A DNA stretch of 64,000 nt from Acidobacteriaceae bacterium. GTDB taxonomy: Bacteria > Acidobacteriota > Terriglobia > Terriglobales > Acidobacteriaceae. Location of the stretch: contig PLCO01000059.1 of the NCBI GenBank assembly GCA_003134815.1, forward strand, positions 1-64,000, in the 5' to 3' direction. Every line of letters begins with the position of its first letter. Position 1 is the stretch's first letter. A model generated the notes under the pieces. The model was not told where the DNA came from. It saw only the letters and a program-made list of their open reading frames with translations, and made no database searches. Below are positions 18,880 to 31,097 of this stretch, in pieces. The position numbers were made by a program, and so were the translations under genes.

Positions 18880-19899
18880 TCAGGGAGGTGGCGACTGGCC
18901 GCTTCCTTGAAAGGCCCTAAAGCCGGTCGACTCGAAGTTGCCGACCAGCTGCGAGAGAGCCGCCTGATTTAGAGGAAAGCTCTGGAACTCAAGGTACATC
19001 GCGTCAACGGCAGCTACGGTCGCTCCTAAGAGTGTCGTTATCCTGTCCCGAAGGTCATGTCCATATGAAACGATATCCTGATGAATCAGTATGTCTAGAA
19101 GGAGTTGTGGCATCGGCTTAAAGCCTGCCGGGGGTACCGCACCAGTAGCATGCATATGCTGCTCCCAAAGAAATGGCCACTGTGCTGGGAGGAATGTATA
19201 CAAGTTTTGATCAGAATGTTTAAACACGAAAGAACGTACACTATTCTTTATATGCGCCGATTTGTTTCTTAGAATACGTGCGAATTTGAGCCAATCCTGT
19301 TCTTCGCCCTGAGCGCAGACGATTGGTTTGATTCGCTCGTACAAGTCTTCCAGCGCCTGCTGCTGAGGCGTAATTACAAGAGAGGAGCTTGGCAGCGGGA
19401 TTTGGAGCCAAGTCTCAATCGCTGAGAAAACCGCCCTTCCTACGACCAATCCCTTGATCGAGTCCGTCAAGAACAAGGCAATCAGATCAGCGGTTCCATC
19501 CAGGCTAGCAAGCAGAGACATCAGGAATAATTGGAAATTTCGCCTCGCATTAGCGTCGGCTTCGACGTCCCAATTCTCGCCCCTTAAGCGCTTCTCCGGA
19601 TTGTAGCCTTTTCCCTGTGCCGCAGCGAATGTCTGAAGTTCACTGTCTGCTTCAACCAAGCAGTCTTTGATGCTCCTCAGCACGAGACCGAAATAGCTAA
19701 ACAGAAAATGGTCTTTATCCGACAAGAAGGACGGTGCAGATCCGAAAGACAAATAGCTTGATCGTGTATACAGAGTAAACATTGATTCAGGCAGTATCCC
19801 CGAATCCTTAGCGGCGACCCATTCAGGCTCAGGTTCATTCCGAACGAATGGGGCCATTATTACTGCGTGAGCATTGAGATCGAAATCTTCGAGTCGCAT
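18880..19899 (-). CDS. Lone HEPN-like protein, low GC
   Basis: The 339-residue helical protein belongs to no family I can name with confidence. Residues 205-220 read LKFARILRNKSAHIKNS, with R211-x4-H216, the catalytic signature of HEPN ribonucleases, placed between predicted helices as in that superfamily. No membrane segment or signal is seen. ATG 19899 has GGAGG six bases upstream, an excellent start; the upstream TTG 19917 is rejected. Its GC (about 50%) is well below ubiX and purB on either side, which suggests lateral arrival into a housekeeping neighbourhood. No MNT nucleotidyltransferase or other antitoxin partner is adjacent. The HEPN assignment is an inference from one motif. Confidence 0.5.
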   Translation of the reverse strand: MRLEDFDLNAHAVIMAPFVRNEPEPEWVAAKDSGILPESMFTLYTRSSYLSFGSAPSFLSDKDHFLFSYFGLVLRSIKDCLVEADSELQTFAAAQGKGYNPEKRLRGENWDVEADANARRNFQLFLMSLLASLDGTADLIALFLTDSIKGLVVGRAVFSAIETWLQIPLPSSSLVITPQQQALEDLYERIKPIVCAQGEEQDWLKFARILRNKSAHIKNSVRSFVFKHSDQNLYTFLPAQWPFLWEQHMHATGAVPPAGFKPMPQLLLDILIHQDIVSYGHDLRDRITTLLGATVAAVDAMYLEFQSFPLNQAALSQLVGNFESTGFRAFQGSGQSPPP

Positions 19900-19926
19900 T
19901 AAGACCTCCGATTTCAACCAACAATC

Positions 19927-21240
19927 CTACTCGCCCAGCACGCGCTTGAAGATCGCATCCACGTTGCCAAGCTGGCGGTTGTAGTCAAATGTCTTCGCCA
20001 GCTTCTCCGGCGAGAGCAGCTTGGTAATCGCCGGATCGCGGGAGACTTCGTCGCGGAAGTTCAAATCTTCTTTCCAGGCGCGCATGGCTTGCGATTGCAC
20101 AAGCTTATAAGCGTCCTCGCGCAACATTCCGCCCTCGGCCAGATCGAGCAGCAATTGGCCCGAAAAAATCAGGCCGCCAGTCAATTCGAGATTCTTCTTC
20201 ATCCGCTCGGGGTAAACAAGAAGCCGGTCAACCAGATCGGCGGTTTTTGCCAGCAGATAGTCGACCAAAATCGTCGAGTCCGGAAAGATGACCCGCTCCA
20301 CGGAAGAATGAGAAATGTCGCGTTCGTGCCAGAGCGGGATGTTCTCCATCGCCGCCTGCGAATTGCCGCGAAGCACGCGTGCCAAGCCGCTGATTTGCTC
20401 GCTGGTGATGGGGTTCTTTTTGTGCGGCATTGCCGAGGAGCCCTTTTGCTTTTCGCTGAAGTACTCCTGCGCCTCGCGAACCTCTGTGCGCTGCAGGTGG
20501 CGGATTTCGACGGCAATTTTGTCGAGTGTGCTGCCGATGATGGCGAGCGTGGCGATATAAGCTGCGTGGCGGTCGCGCTGGATGACCTGCGTGGCGACGG
20601 GCGCGGGCTTGAGTCCGAGCCGCTCACAGATCCGCTCTTCGTGCTCGGGCTTCAGGTGTCCAAAAGTACCGACGGCGCCGGAAAGCTTGCCGACGCGCAT
20701 GTCCTCGGCGGCAGCGGCGAAGCGTGTGGCATTGCGCTCCATTTCCGCGTACCAGTTGAGCAGCTTGAGGCCGAAAGTCGTCGGCTCCGCATGAATCCCA
20801 TGTGTCCGGCCAATCGTCGGCGTCAGCTTGAATTCGATGGCGCGACGCTTTAGAACCGTCAGCAAACTGGCGATGCCTTCGCGAATGAGCGCGGAAGCTT
20901 CTTTGATCTGGAGGGCCTGGGCCGTGTCAACGATGTCATTCGACGTGAGGCCATAGTGCAGCCAACGCGAGGATTGGCCATCCACGCCTTGGCCCTCGAG
21001 AGACTCTGCGACCGCGGTCGTGAACGCGATGACGTCGTGCTTGACCTCGGCTTCAATTTCGGCGACGCGCGCGGCTGAAACAGTGGCTTTTGTTGCAATA
21101 TCTTCCGCGGCGGAGGCTGGAATGACGCCGTCCTCGGCCAGCACGGTGCTCGCCGCTGCCTCGACCTGGAGCCAGCAACGATATTTGTTCTCGTCCGTCC
21201 AGATTGCGCCCATGGCCGGGCGCGTATAGCGTTCGATCAA
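19927..21240 (-). CDS. purB: Adenylosuccinate lyase
   Basis: The 437-residue enzyme acts twice in purine synthesis (SAICAR to AICAR, adenylosuccinate to AMP). The fumarase-superfamily signature GSSAMPHKKNP is present, as are the His-bearing blocks TIGRTHGIHAEPTTFGLK and the early SSRWLHYGLTSNDIVDTA. The start is best placed at TTG 21240 (IERYTRPAMG as first residues) because AAGGAG sits seven bases upstream; this agrees with the usual MIERYTRP N-terminus. The longer frame to 21282 adds 14 unconserved residues. Confidence 0.95.
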   Translation of the reverse strand: MIERYTRPAMGAIWTDENKYRCWLQVEAAASTVLAEDGVIPASAAEDIATKATVSAARVAEIEAEVKHDVIAFTTAVAESLEGQGVDGQSSRWLHYGLTSNDIVDTAQALQIKEASALIREGIASLLTVLKRRAIEFKLTPTIGRTHGIHAEPTTFGLKLLNWYAEMERNATRFAAAAEDMRVGKLSGAVGTFGHLKPEHEERICERLGLKPAPVATQVIQRDRHAAYIATLAIIGSTLDKIAVEIRHLQRTEVREAQEYFSEKQKGSSAMPHKKNPITSEQISGLARVLRGNSQAAMENIPLWHERDISHSSVERVIFPDSTILVDYLLAKTADLVDRLLVYPERMKKNLELTGGLIFSGQLLLDLAEGGMLREDAYKLVQSQAMRAWKEDLNFRDEVSRDPAITKLLSPEKLAKTFDYNRQLGNVDAIFKRVLGE

Positions 21241-21325
21241 CGGAGAACTCCTTGCATGGCCGACATTTGCGGCCCAACCCAACCACTTTCAATTGTACGA
21301 GGGGCGGCGATTATCCGCGAGGAAT

Positions 21326-21586
21326 TCAAAGGCCGCGAGGAATTCTGAGGCGCCGCATCAACTCGTCGGTCAGCAGCCCGCGGCCCGGCATGTAAGGCTG
21401 GAACCACTCGCCATCGATGACGAGTTGCGGGACGGCGCGCTTGCCCACACGCTTCAGGACCTCGGCCGACGCATCGGGGTCCGCGTCGAGGTTGACCTCG
21501 GTGTAGGCGACGCCGTGCTCTTCAAGGAATTGCTTGGCTGAGCGGCAATCGCGGCACCAGGCAGTGGTGTAAACCTGCACGACCAT
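21326..21586 (-). CDS. Glutaredoxin-like thiol-disulfide protein
   Basis: The 86-residue thioredoxin-fold protein has the redox motif C11-R-D-C14 (TTAWCRDCRSAKQFL) and the cis-proline block KRAVPQLVIDGEW. The size and the CxxC near the N-terminus fit glutaredoxin/mycoredoxin-type reductases. The RD centre is unusual beside the classical PY. It may be co-transcribed with purB, 85 bases downstream, or be independent. Confidence 0.85.
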   Translation of the reverse strand: MVVQVYTTAWCRDCRSAKQFLEEHGVAYTEVNLDADPDASAEVLKRVGKRAVPQLVIDGEWFQPYMPGRGLLTDELMRRLRIPRGL

Positions 21587-21663
21587 GAGGGAATTTTACA
21601 CAAATTGCGATGCTACGATCTGTGATGATGGCCACAGGAATAGGCAATGAAGCAGAGTGGACA

Positions 21664-22149
21664 ATGACCGCTGAGGAAATCAAGACGCTGCTGAAGCTGG
21701 AACCGCATCCGGTGGAGGGAGGATCGTTTCGCCTGACGTATACCTCGGCGGGCAGCGTGGAGCTGCCGCGCGGCTTGCGGGCGCAGGGCACGGCGATTTA
21801 TTACCTGCTCGAGGCCGGGACGTTTTCTGAGATGCATGTGCTGGCTTCGGACGAAATTTTCCACTTTTATCTCGGCGATCCGGTGGAGATGCTGCAGTTA
21901 TACGAGGATGGGCGCTCCGCCGTTTTTACTCTTGGCCCGGACTTGGCAGCGGGACAGCATGTGCAAATGGTGGTGCCGGCAGGCGTGTGGCAGGGAACGC
22001 GGCTGATCGAGCGCGGCAAAGTCGCGCTGCTGGGCTGCACAGTAACTCCGGGTTTCGATTTCGCCGATTACCGCAACGGGAGCTACGCGGAGCTGGCGGC
22101 AAAGTGGCCGGCGGAGGCAAAGCAGATCAGGAAGCTGACGCGGCGCTGA
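21664..22149 (+). CDS. Cupin superfamily protein, DUF985
   Basis: The 161-residue product matches the DUF985 cupin pattern: EEIKTLLKLEPHPVEGGSFRLTY, then TAIYYLLEAGTFSEMHVLASDEIFHFYLGDPVEML and a second block VVPAGVWQGTRL. The double-stranded beta-helix probably binds a small ligand; the biochemical role is not settled. ATG 21664 is preferred because the conserved segment begins there, but GTG/ATG codons at 21610 and 21625 are possible; none has a strong ribosome site. It diverges from the glutaredoxin gene. Confidence 0.8.
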   Translation: MTAEEIKTLLKLEPHPVEGGSFRLTYTSAGSVELPRGLRAQGTAIYYLLEAGTFSEMHVLASDEIFHFYLGDPVEMLQLYEDGRSAVFTLGPDLAAGQHVQMVVPAGVWQGTRLIERGKVALLGCTVTPGFDFADYRNGSYAELAAKWPAEAKQIRKLTRR

Positions 22150-22239
22150 CTCGAAACAAGTCTGCAACCTCGGACGTCTAACTTTGCAGGCGACACGAAG
22201 AATTGTCGGTGTGAGTCAAGCTCACTTGGGGAATGCGCT

Positions 22240-22668
22240 GTGAAACGAACCGCTGCAGTTCTTCTTCTTTTGTTGTGCGGCGTTGCCCCCGCGCAGGACA
22301 CGCTTTCAGTCACGGTAAAGAGCCTCTCCAAAACAGGCGTGTTTGCATTTGGCGGCGTTGGATTCATCGGAAAGATCTCTCAAGGAGAGATCGACTTCAG
22401 GGTTATCCAGTCCCAGCCGCCCGCTGTTGCTCTCGCCAGCTTTGAATCGGTCTACTCCACCGGCGATCCAGCGGCGCAGATTTACGCCCTTGCCGGGATT
22501 CGGCAACTCGATCGTGAGCGCTTCAAGGAAATCCTGCAGTCGTTGGACGGCTCGCAGGAGATGGTTTTTACCATGCAAGGCTGCATTATGGAAAGGCATC
22601 GCCTGGTCGACATTGTTAAGGCGATTGATACAGGAAGCTACGACGACTGGTTGAAACCGCGCCCGTAA
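22240..22668 (+). CDS. Small exported protein of unknown function
   Basis: I do not recognise this 142-residue protein. It starts with a signal peptide (MKRTAAVLLLLLCGVAPAQ). A beta-rich segment follows, then a helical half (AAQIYALAGIRQLDRERFKEILQSLDG) and one Cys in TMQGCIME. The start is GTG at 22240 with GGGG nearby. It lies alone between the cupin gene and the convergent tadA. Confidence 0.6.
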   Translation: MKRTAAVLLLLLCGVAPAQDTLSVTVKSLSKTGVFAFGGVGFIGKISQGEIDFRVIQSQPPAVALASFESVYSTGDPAAQIYALAGIRQLDRERFKEILQSLDGSQEMVFTMQGCIMERHRLVDIVKAIDTGSYDDWLKPRP

Positions 22669-22716
22669 AAGCACCCAGGTACATGTGGAGTTCCGCATTT
22701 TCGCGCCTAATTTTAG

Positions 22717-24308
<1,592 letters not shown>

Positions 24309-24310
24309 GG

Positions 24311-25288
24311 CTACTTGTGCTCTTTACGCGCCGGGGCTGGGTGCGCGGCGCGTGGGTGCGCGGGGTCGAGAAAGCGCTGGGTGATAGGCGCGTATGCGTC
24401 GACGCGGCGATCGCGCAGAAAGGGCCAGTTGCGGCGTGTCTCCTCAATCAACGAGCGATCGATTTCGCCGAGTACGATTTCTTCGGCATCGTGGCCGGCC
24501 TTGGCGATGATGCGGCCGAAGGGGTCAGCCAAAAAGCTGCCGCCCCAGAACTCGAGGCCCGGCCCGGAGGCGCGATTTCCCAGAATTTCGCCGTTTGCAA
24601 GTTTGACCTCGCCATGCTCGATACCCACGCGATTCACCGCAGCCACGTAGACCCCGTTGGCGATGGCGTGCGCGCGCTGGATGGTGCGCCAGGCGTCGAA
24701 TTGCGCGGCGCCGAACTCGTCCTTTTCCGCCGGGTGCCAGCCGATGGCGGTGGGATAGAAGAGAACTTCCGCGCCCTGCAACGCGGTGATACGCGCGCCC
24801 TCGGGATACCACTGGTCCCAGCAGACGAGCGTGCCGACGCGCCCGACAGCTGTATCGACGGCTTGAAAACCGAGGTCGCCCGGCGCGAAATAGTACTTCT
24901 CGTGGTAAAGCGGATCGTCGGGGATGTGCATCTTGCGATAGACGCCGGCGATCTGCCCATCCGTGTCGAGCGTGACCGCGGTGTTGTGGTAGAGGCCGGG
25001 TGCGCGGCGCTCGAAGAGCGAAGCAACGACTGCGACGTGGGACTCGCGAGCAACTTCTGCAAGCCTGACGGTGGACGGGCCGGGAATCAGCTCGGCAAGA
25101 TCGAAAAGCCGGAGATCCTCGCGCTGGCAAAAATACTGCGTGCGGAATAGCTCAGGCAGGCAGACGACCTGCGCGCCGAGCTTGGCGGCCTCGCGGATGT
25201 GGCACAGGGCGGCCGAGAAATTTGCCTCGGGATCGGCGCCCATGCGCATCTGCACAAGAGCGACTGTAAATTTGTGCGCCGTGGTCAT
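24311..25288 (-). CDS. aguB: N-carbamoylputrescine amidase
   Basis: The 325-residue nitrilase-superfamily enzyme releases putrescine from N-carbamoylputrescine. The catalytic triad is seen as Glu in VVCLPELF, Lys in YRKMHIPDDP and Cys in LVCWDQWYPEGARI. The IPDDPLYHEKYYF block is typical of this branch. It is encoded between the arginine decarboxylase and agmatine deiminase genes; 102 bases from the former and 2 from the latter. GGAGG lies about 15 bases before ATG 25288, rather far, so the start is slightly uncertain. Confidence 0.92.
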   Translation of the reverse strand: MTTAHKFTVALVQMRMGADPEANFSAALCHIREAAKLGAQVVCLPELFRTQYFCQREDLRLFDLAELIPGPSTVRLAEVARESHVAVVASLFERRAPGLYHNTAVTLDTDGQIAGVYRKMHIPDDPLYHEKYYFAPGDLGFQAVDTAVGRVGTLVCWDQWYPEGARITALQGAEVLFYPTAIGWHPAEKDEFGAAQFDAWRTIQRAHAIANGVYVAAVNRVGIEHGEVKLANGEILGNRASGPGLEFWGGSFLADPFGRIIAKAGHDAEEIVLGEIDRSLIEETRRNWPFLRDRRVDAYAPITQRFLDPAHPRAAHPAPARKEHK

Positions 25289-25390
25289 TGCTGGTCTTAC
25301 GCGCCTCCGTCACTAAGAATTGTGGCCGATGCAACAAGGCCAACCCCGGCGCGCGGAATTGGCCTCTGCTCATGAGCCGGGGTGAGGCCG

Positions 25391-25939
25391 CTACTCTTCC
25401 AGGATCAGCACGGCGGCGGCGATGGTAGTAGTCCACTTGCCGCGCTTATCTCCAACGGCCGACTGGGTAATGTTGCTGGTACGGACGATTTTGTTGGAGA
25501 TGCGGTAGATTTCCTTCTTCTCGTCCCAGCTCTTGTCAGGATCGAACTCCACGTCCAGCGTGGTTGCGAGCATTTCTGCGGCCAGTTCCTCGGCGTACTC
25601 GCCGGCCTGATCGTCGGTCTCGCCAAAGCTGTGGTGCTCACTGAGATAGCCGTAGGTGTTGCGGTCGGCCGGGATGGCCACGCCGATGCTGCAGGCGACA
25701 AGGCGGTGCGGCTCGCGCGTGGAGTTCTCCGCGATGACTGCGAAGACGACTTCGCCATCGTCCAGGTACTTGAGGCCTTCCTTGCGCGGAATCATCTTGC
25801 ACTGCGGCGGAAAGATGGAGGAGACGCGCACAAGATTCTGCGAGGCAATGCCCGCATCGCGCAGGGCCAGCTCAAATGAGGTGAGCCGCTCCTTGTGTTT
25901 GCCGACGCCCTTGGTAAAGAAAAGTTTCTTTGGGACCAT
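25391..25939 (-). CDS. pdaD: Pyruvoyl-dependent arginine decarboxylase
   Basis: The 182-residue proenzyme converts arginine to agmatine. The self-cleavage site is the Ser-Ser bond in [14 protein letters not shown], whose second Ser becomes the pyruvoyl group; the N-terminal [13 protein letters not shown] and [14 protein letters not shown] blocks match the family. ATG 25939 has GGGAA five bases upstream and begins with the canonical sequence; TTG 25951 is rejected. First gene of the leftward operon pdaD-aguB-aguA-tadA, giving a complete two-nitrogen route from arginine to putrescine. Confidence 0.93.
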   Translation of the reverse strand: MVPKKLFFTKGVGKHKERLTSFELALRDAGIASQNLVRVSSIFPPQCKMIPRKEGLKYLDDGEVVFAVIAENSTREPHRLVACSIGVAIPADRNTYGYLSEHHSFGETDDQAGEYAEELAAEMLATTLDVEFDPDKSWDEKKEIYRISNKIVRTSNITQSAVGDKRGKWTTTIAAAVLILEE

Positions 25940-26164
25940 GCGTTTTCCCAATTTCTGTGTGCCCTCCGTGGGTGAGAGAATTGTGACGGTTTTTTAGTGT
26001 TCCCGCATGAGTCTATCGCATCCTGAAGGGTGCTGGCAGAGTTTCGAGTATTTTCATTTAAGGTTCATGGTGAACGACTTGGCGCAGGACTCAGAGCCGC
26101 GGGGAAACGAAGAGCCACTAGCTCAATTTCGGATTCGGGCCAAAAGTTTTCGGAAATTGGAAAT

Positions 26165-26599
26165 TCAGGATTCTAGCAGCGGGTTCATCCGTCGCAGCTC
26201 CGGAAACCGGGCAAAATCGCGGTCGTTCGTGTATAGGACACCACCGGATTCGATCGTCAACGCGGCCAGAGCCGCATCGCTTGTGAGCTTTCCGCGCGCA
26301 TCTCCACCCACGAGCATCTCGCGAAAAAGGCTCCAGTAGCGTTCGCCTGGCGATAACTTACTAACATGCGGCAATTCAATCCATCGGTCCACGATTGCGA
26401 GCGCTTGCCCCATCGAAAATCGCTCTCCAAACAAGCCCGGATACGTGAGAACGCGAAGGAATGCGGATACGGTTTGCCATGGCAAACCGATGGGCTCGTT
26501 GCCTGAGAGCGCACCCTCAACCCAGGCCCGCGCCTTTCTATGTTCAGGACAAGTTGTGTCACAAGCGTAAATCAGCAGGTTGACTTCGAGGACGATCAT
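26165..26599 (-). CDS. vapC: VapC-type PIN-domain toxin with Asp-to-Glu change
   Basis: The 144-residue PIN-domain protein is expected to be a Mg2+-dependent endoribonuclease. It starts MIVLEVNLLIYACD, where the first conserved acid is normally Asp (LDVNLLIYA) but is Glu5 here (codon GAA). Later acids are kept: KLTSDAALAALTIE and YTNDRDFARF. The ATG overlaps the vapB stop (26596-26599). Activity may be reduced, so the module could be decaying. Slightly lower GC than neighbours. Confidence 0.85.
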   Translation of the reverse strand: MIVLEVNLLIYACDTTCPEHRKARAWVEGALSGNEPIGLPWQTVSAFLRVLTYPGLFGERFSMGQALAIVDRWIELPHVSKLSPGERYWSLFREMLVGGDARGKLTSDAALAALTIESGGVLYTNDRDFARFPELRRMNPLLES

Positions 26600-26841
26600 C
26601 GGTGCATCGGGCCGTCCAGCGCTTCAATCAGGTCTTCGACCTTTTCATAGCGCGTTACCAAACCCGTGTCCAGGGCTTTGGGAGTGACTACAAAGCGCTT
26701 TCTCGGCTGCGGACGGCTGCTGGCCGTCAGCCCCAGGCGCAAAAGCCGGTTGATCGTGCCCTTGAAGGAATCTCCCGAGCGCCGCACTTCGTGTTCCACA
26801 AGCGTGGCCACATCGTCGTCGATGGAGAGTGTTGTGCGCAC
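26596..26841 (-). CDS. vapB: VapB-type antitoxin
   Basis: The 81-residue protein has a ribbon-helix-helix N-terminus (MRTTLSIDDDVATLVEHEVRRSGDSFKGTINRLLRLGL), which dimerises, binds the operator and autoregulates. The C-terminal tail (residues 45-81) would wrap the toxin. It is upstream of vapC and overlaps it by four bases, the standard order. The start is GTG at 26841 with a weak ribosome site. Confidence 0.85.
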   Translation of the reverse strand: MRTTLSIDDDVATLVEHEVRRSGDSFKGTINRLLRLGLTASSRPQPRKRFVVTPKALDTGLVTRYEKVEDLIEALDGPMHR

Positions 26842-27012
26842 ATCTTGATGCTGCGCTGGAAGGCATCATGATGTCAATCTACTTTCATCGCACAAAATAG
26901 CAGCCCTAGTGGATGTTTCATCCCGCATTCCGGTCGATTCAAAGGCGGCGAACTGGCGGCGCGCCGCATGGGTCTGCCAGAATTGAGATGCAACTCCGGG
27001 AGTGAACGATCG

Positions 27013-28482
27013 ATGCAGACACGCAAGGGTACGATTGCTTTCCTGATTCTGGCTGTCGCGGTGTGGGCGGCGCAGGCTCGCGCCAAAGTAATCGAAGATG
27101 CAAGCGGATCTCTCAAGACCCTGACCAGCATTGCAGATGCGCTCGACTCCGCCGATCGGCATCCGGTACACATTCTCTACGTGCACGGGATCGATGAGGT
27201 GGGGTCCGGCGATTCCGCGCTGTTGCGCAAATCGATATGCACAGAGCTGAAGCTTTGCGAGGTGAGCGACTGGAAAAATGCGGGCACGGAGTTTGCGGAC
27301 AAAGGGGAGTTCTCAATCAATGTTGAGCCGCCTACGCTTGCCTACCTGGGCAGTCCGGTGTGGAACAGCCCGGAGGAGTGGCACGCAGCAGCGCCGTTTG
27401 TCGTGCACTGGGTTGTGCACCTCAGGCAGCATCCCGCCGTACTTGTGCTGGACGAGATTAACTGGTGGCCGCTGGTGCAGGCCCTCAAATGCCGCCGCGT
27501 CGTGGCCGCTGAGGCGCATCTTTCCGGCCCCGACCAGCGTTTGCTGCAGGTTTGCTCGGCGCAATCCGCCCAGGACCCGGGCGGCTTGGGACGATTCTTC
27601 CCCTGGATACCGCCAGATCAAGCGGCAAAACTCGCGAAGATCCGGCCGCGCGGCGTTCTGATCAACCGGGAGTTGAAGGCGGGGCTCGTCGACTGGGGGC
27701 TATCAGACGTGCTGATGGCAGTGGGGCCGATGGGCGGCATTCTGCGCGACGGGGTTCGACAGTTGATGGCCAAATCAGCCGCATTCGATCCCAACGCGGC
27801 AGAGGTCGATTCGAGCGGAAATGGTGGAATAGGAAAGTACAATTGGAAGTCGCAACTTAGCCGGGACAATGCGCTGGACCAGGAGTTCATCGGCGTGACG
27901 CACAGCCTGGGCAGCTATCTGTTCTTCAATACCCTCAACCCGGAGTTTGACAGCGTGGCTGGACAGACCCTGTCCGCGGCGGATGCGGCAAGGAAAGCGG
28001 CTGAAGAAAATGCAATGCGGTACATTTTTGAGCGAACGTCGCAGGTGTATTTCTTCGCCAATCAGCTTGAAATGCTGGAGATTACGAATCTTGAGGGCGC
28101 TCCGGAGAGTTCATTGATTGAGATGAAATCGCGAGGGCTGGCGCCAGCTCCGACCGTTCCGACCATGCCGGCTGAAAACTTCAGAACGCTTGTTAGCCGT
28201 TGGAAAGGCTATCAAGCGAGCTTCCAGGAAGTTCTACATCCAAGTGACGAGGCGAGCAGGGAGAAGGTACAGGTGGTGGCGTGGAGTGACCCCAGCGACG
28301 TGATCACCTATCGCGTGCCGAAGATCGGCGACGTAGAGGTTGTGAATCTTTACGTGAAGAATACGACGCGCTGGTTCGGGCTTCTCGAATCGCCTCGCAA
28401 AGCGCACGCCTACTACGCGAAAAACATCGACGTGCTACGGGTGATGTTCGGCGAGACCAAGCTTCAAAGCCCGGCTCATTGA
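27013..28482 (+). CDS. Exported alpha/beta-hydrolase-like protein
   Basis: The 489-residue protein has a signal peptide (TIAFLILAVAVWAAQARA). An early strand-loop HILYVHGIDEVG resembles the oxyanion HG of lipases. Much later IGVTHSLGSYLFF (Thr296-His-Ser298-Leu-Gly300) resembles the nucleophile elbow GHSLG with Thr in place of the first Gly. A large insert (residues ~75-290) lies between them. No family name is certain; the sequence style recalls uncharacterised proteobacterial and acidobacterial exported lipase-like proteins. ATG 27013 has GGGAG upstream; the longer frame from 26968 would bury the signal peptide. Upstream of icd but separated by a repeat-bearing gap. Confidence 0.6.
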   Translation: MQTRKGTIAFLILAVAVWAAQARAKVIEDASGSLKTLTSIADALDSADRHPVHILYVHGIDEVGSGDSALLRKSICTELKLCEVSDWKNAGTEFADKGEFSINVEPPTLAYLGSPVWNSPEEWHAAAPFVVHWVVHLRQHPAVLVLDEINWWPLVQALKCRRVVAAEAHLSGPDQRLLQVCSAQSAQDPGGLGRFFPWIPPDQAAKLAKIRPRGVLINRELKAGLVDWGLSDVLMAVGPMGGILRDGVRQLMAKSAAFDPNAAEVDSSGNGGIGKYNWKSQLSRDNALDQEFIGVTHSLGSYLFFNTLNPEFDSVAGQTLSAADAARKAAEENAMRYIFERTSQVYFFANQLEMLEITNLEGAPESSLIEMKSRGLAPAPTVPTMPAENFRTLVSRWKGYQASFQEVLHPSDEASREKVQVVAWSDPSDVITYRVPKIGDVEVVNLYVKNTTRWFGLLESPRKAHAYYAKNIDVLRVMFGETKLQSPAH

Positions 28483-28570
28483 GGAAAATCCTTGCGCGGA
28501 GAGCGAAATCCTGGCGCGAACCTCTGCCGCGTGCCATTGCCACTGCTGAATTGCGGGTGGTAGCCTCAGA

Positions 28571-28623
28571 TTTGGTCCCATCAACTTTGGACTTATCGGG
28601 TTTGGACCTATCAACTTTGGACT
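28571..28623. repeat. Two 23-bp direct repeats, 30 bp apart, before icd
   Basis: The units tttggtcccatcaactttgg+act (28571-28593) and tttggacctatcaactttgg+act (28601-28623) differ at two bases and are spaced exactly 30 bp (about three helical turns). They end 29 bases before the icd ATG. Either a tandem binding site or a slipped duplication. Confidence 0.7.
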
Positions 28624-28651
28624 ACTTTCGGAAGGGACTTCCCTCAAAATC

Positions 28652-30999
<2,348 letters not shown>

Positions 31000-31027
31000 G
31001 CGCGGATTCGAGAGCATCAGAAGATAA

Positions 31028-31070
31028 AAGCCCCCGATTCAGGCCGCACTCGCGGTGGAATCGGGGGCTT
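31028..31070. terminator. Bidirectional intrinsic terminator between mdh and phoU
   Basis: The arms aagcccccgattc (31028-31040) and gaatcgggggctt (31058-31070) are exactly complementary over 13 bp, with an inner ccgc/gcgg pair. Followed by ctttgttc. Serves the icd-mdh transcript from the left and phoU from the right. Confidence 0.88.
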
Positions 31071-31097
31071 CTTTGTTCCCGGCGCGACGGGCCGCGA

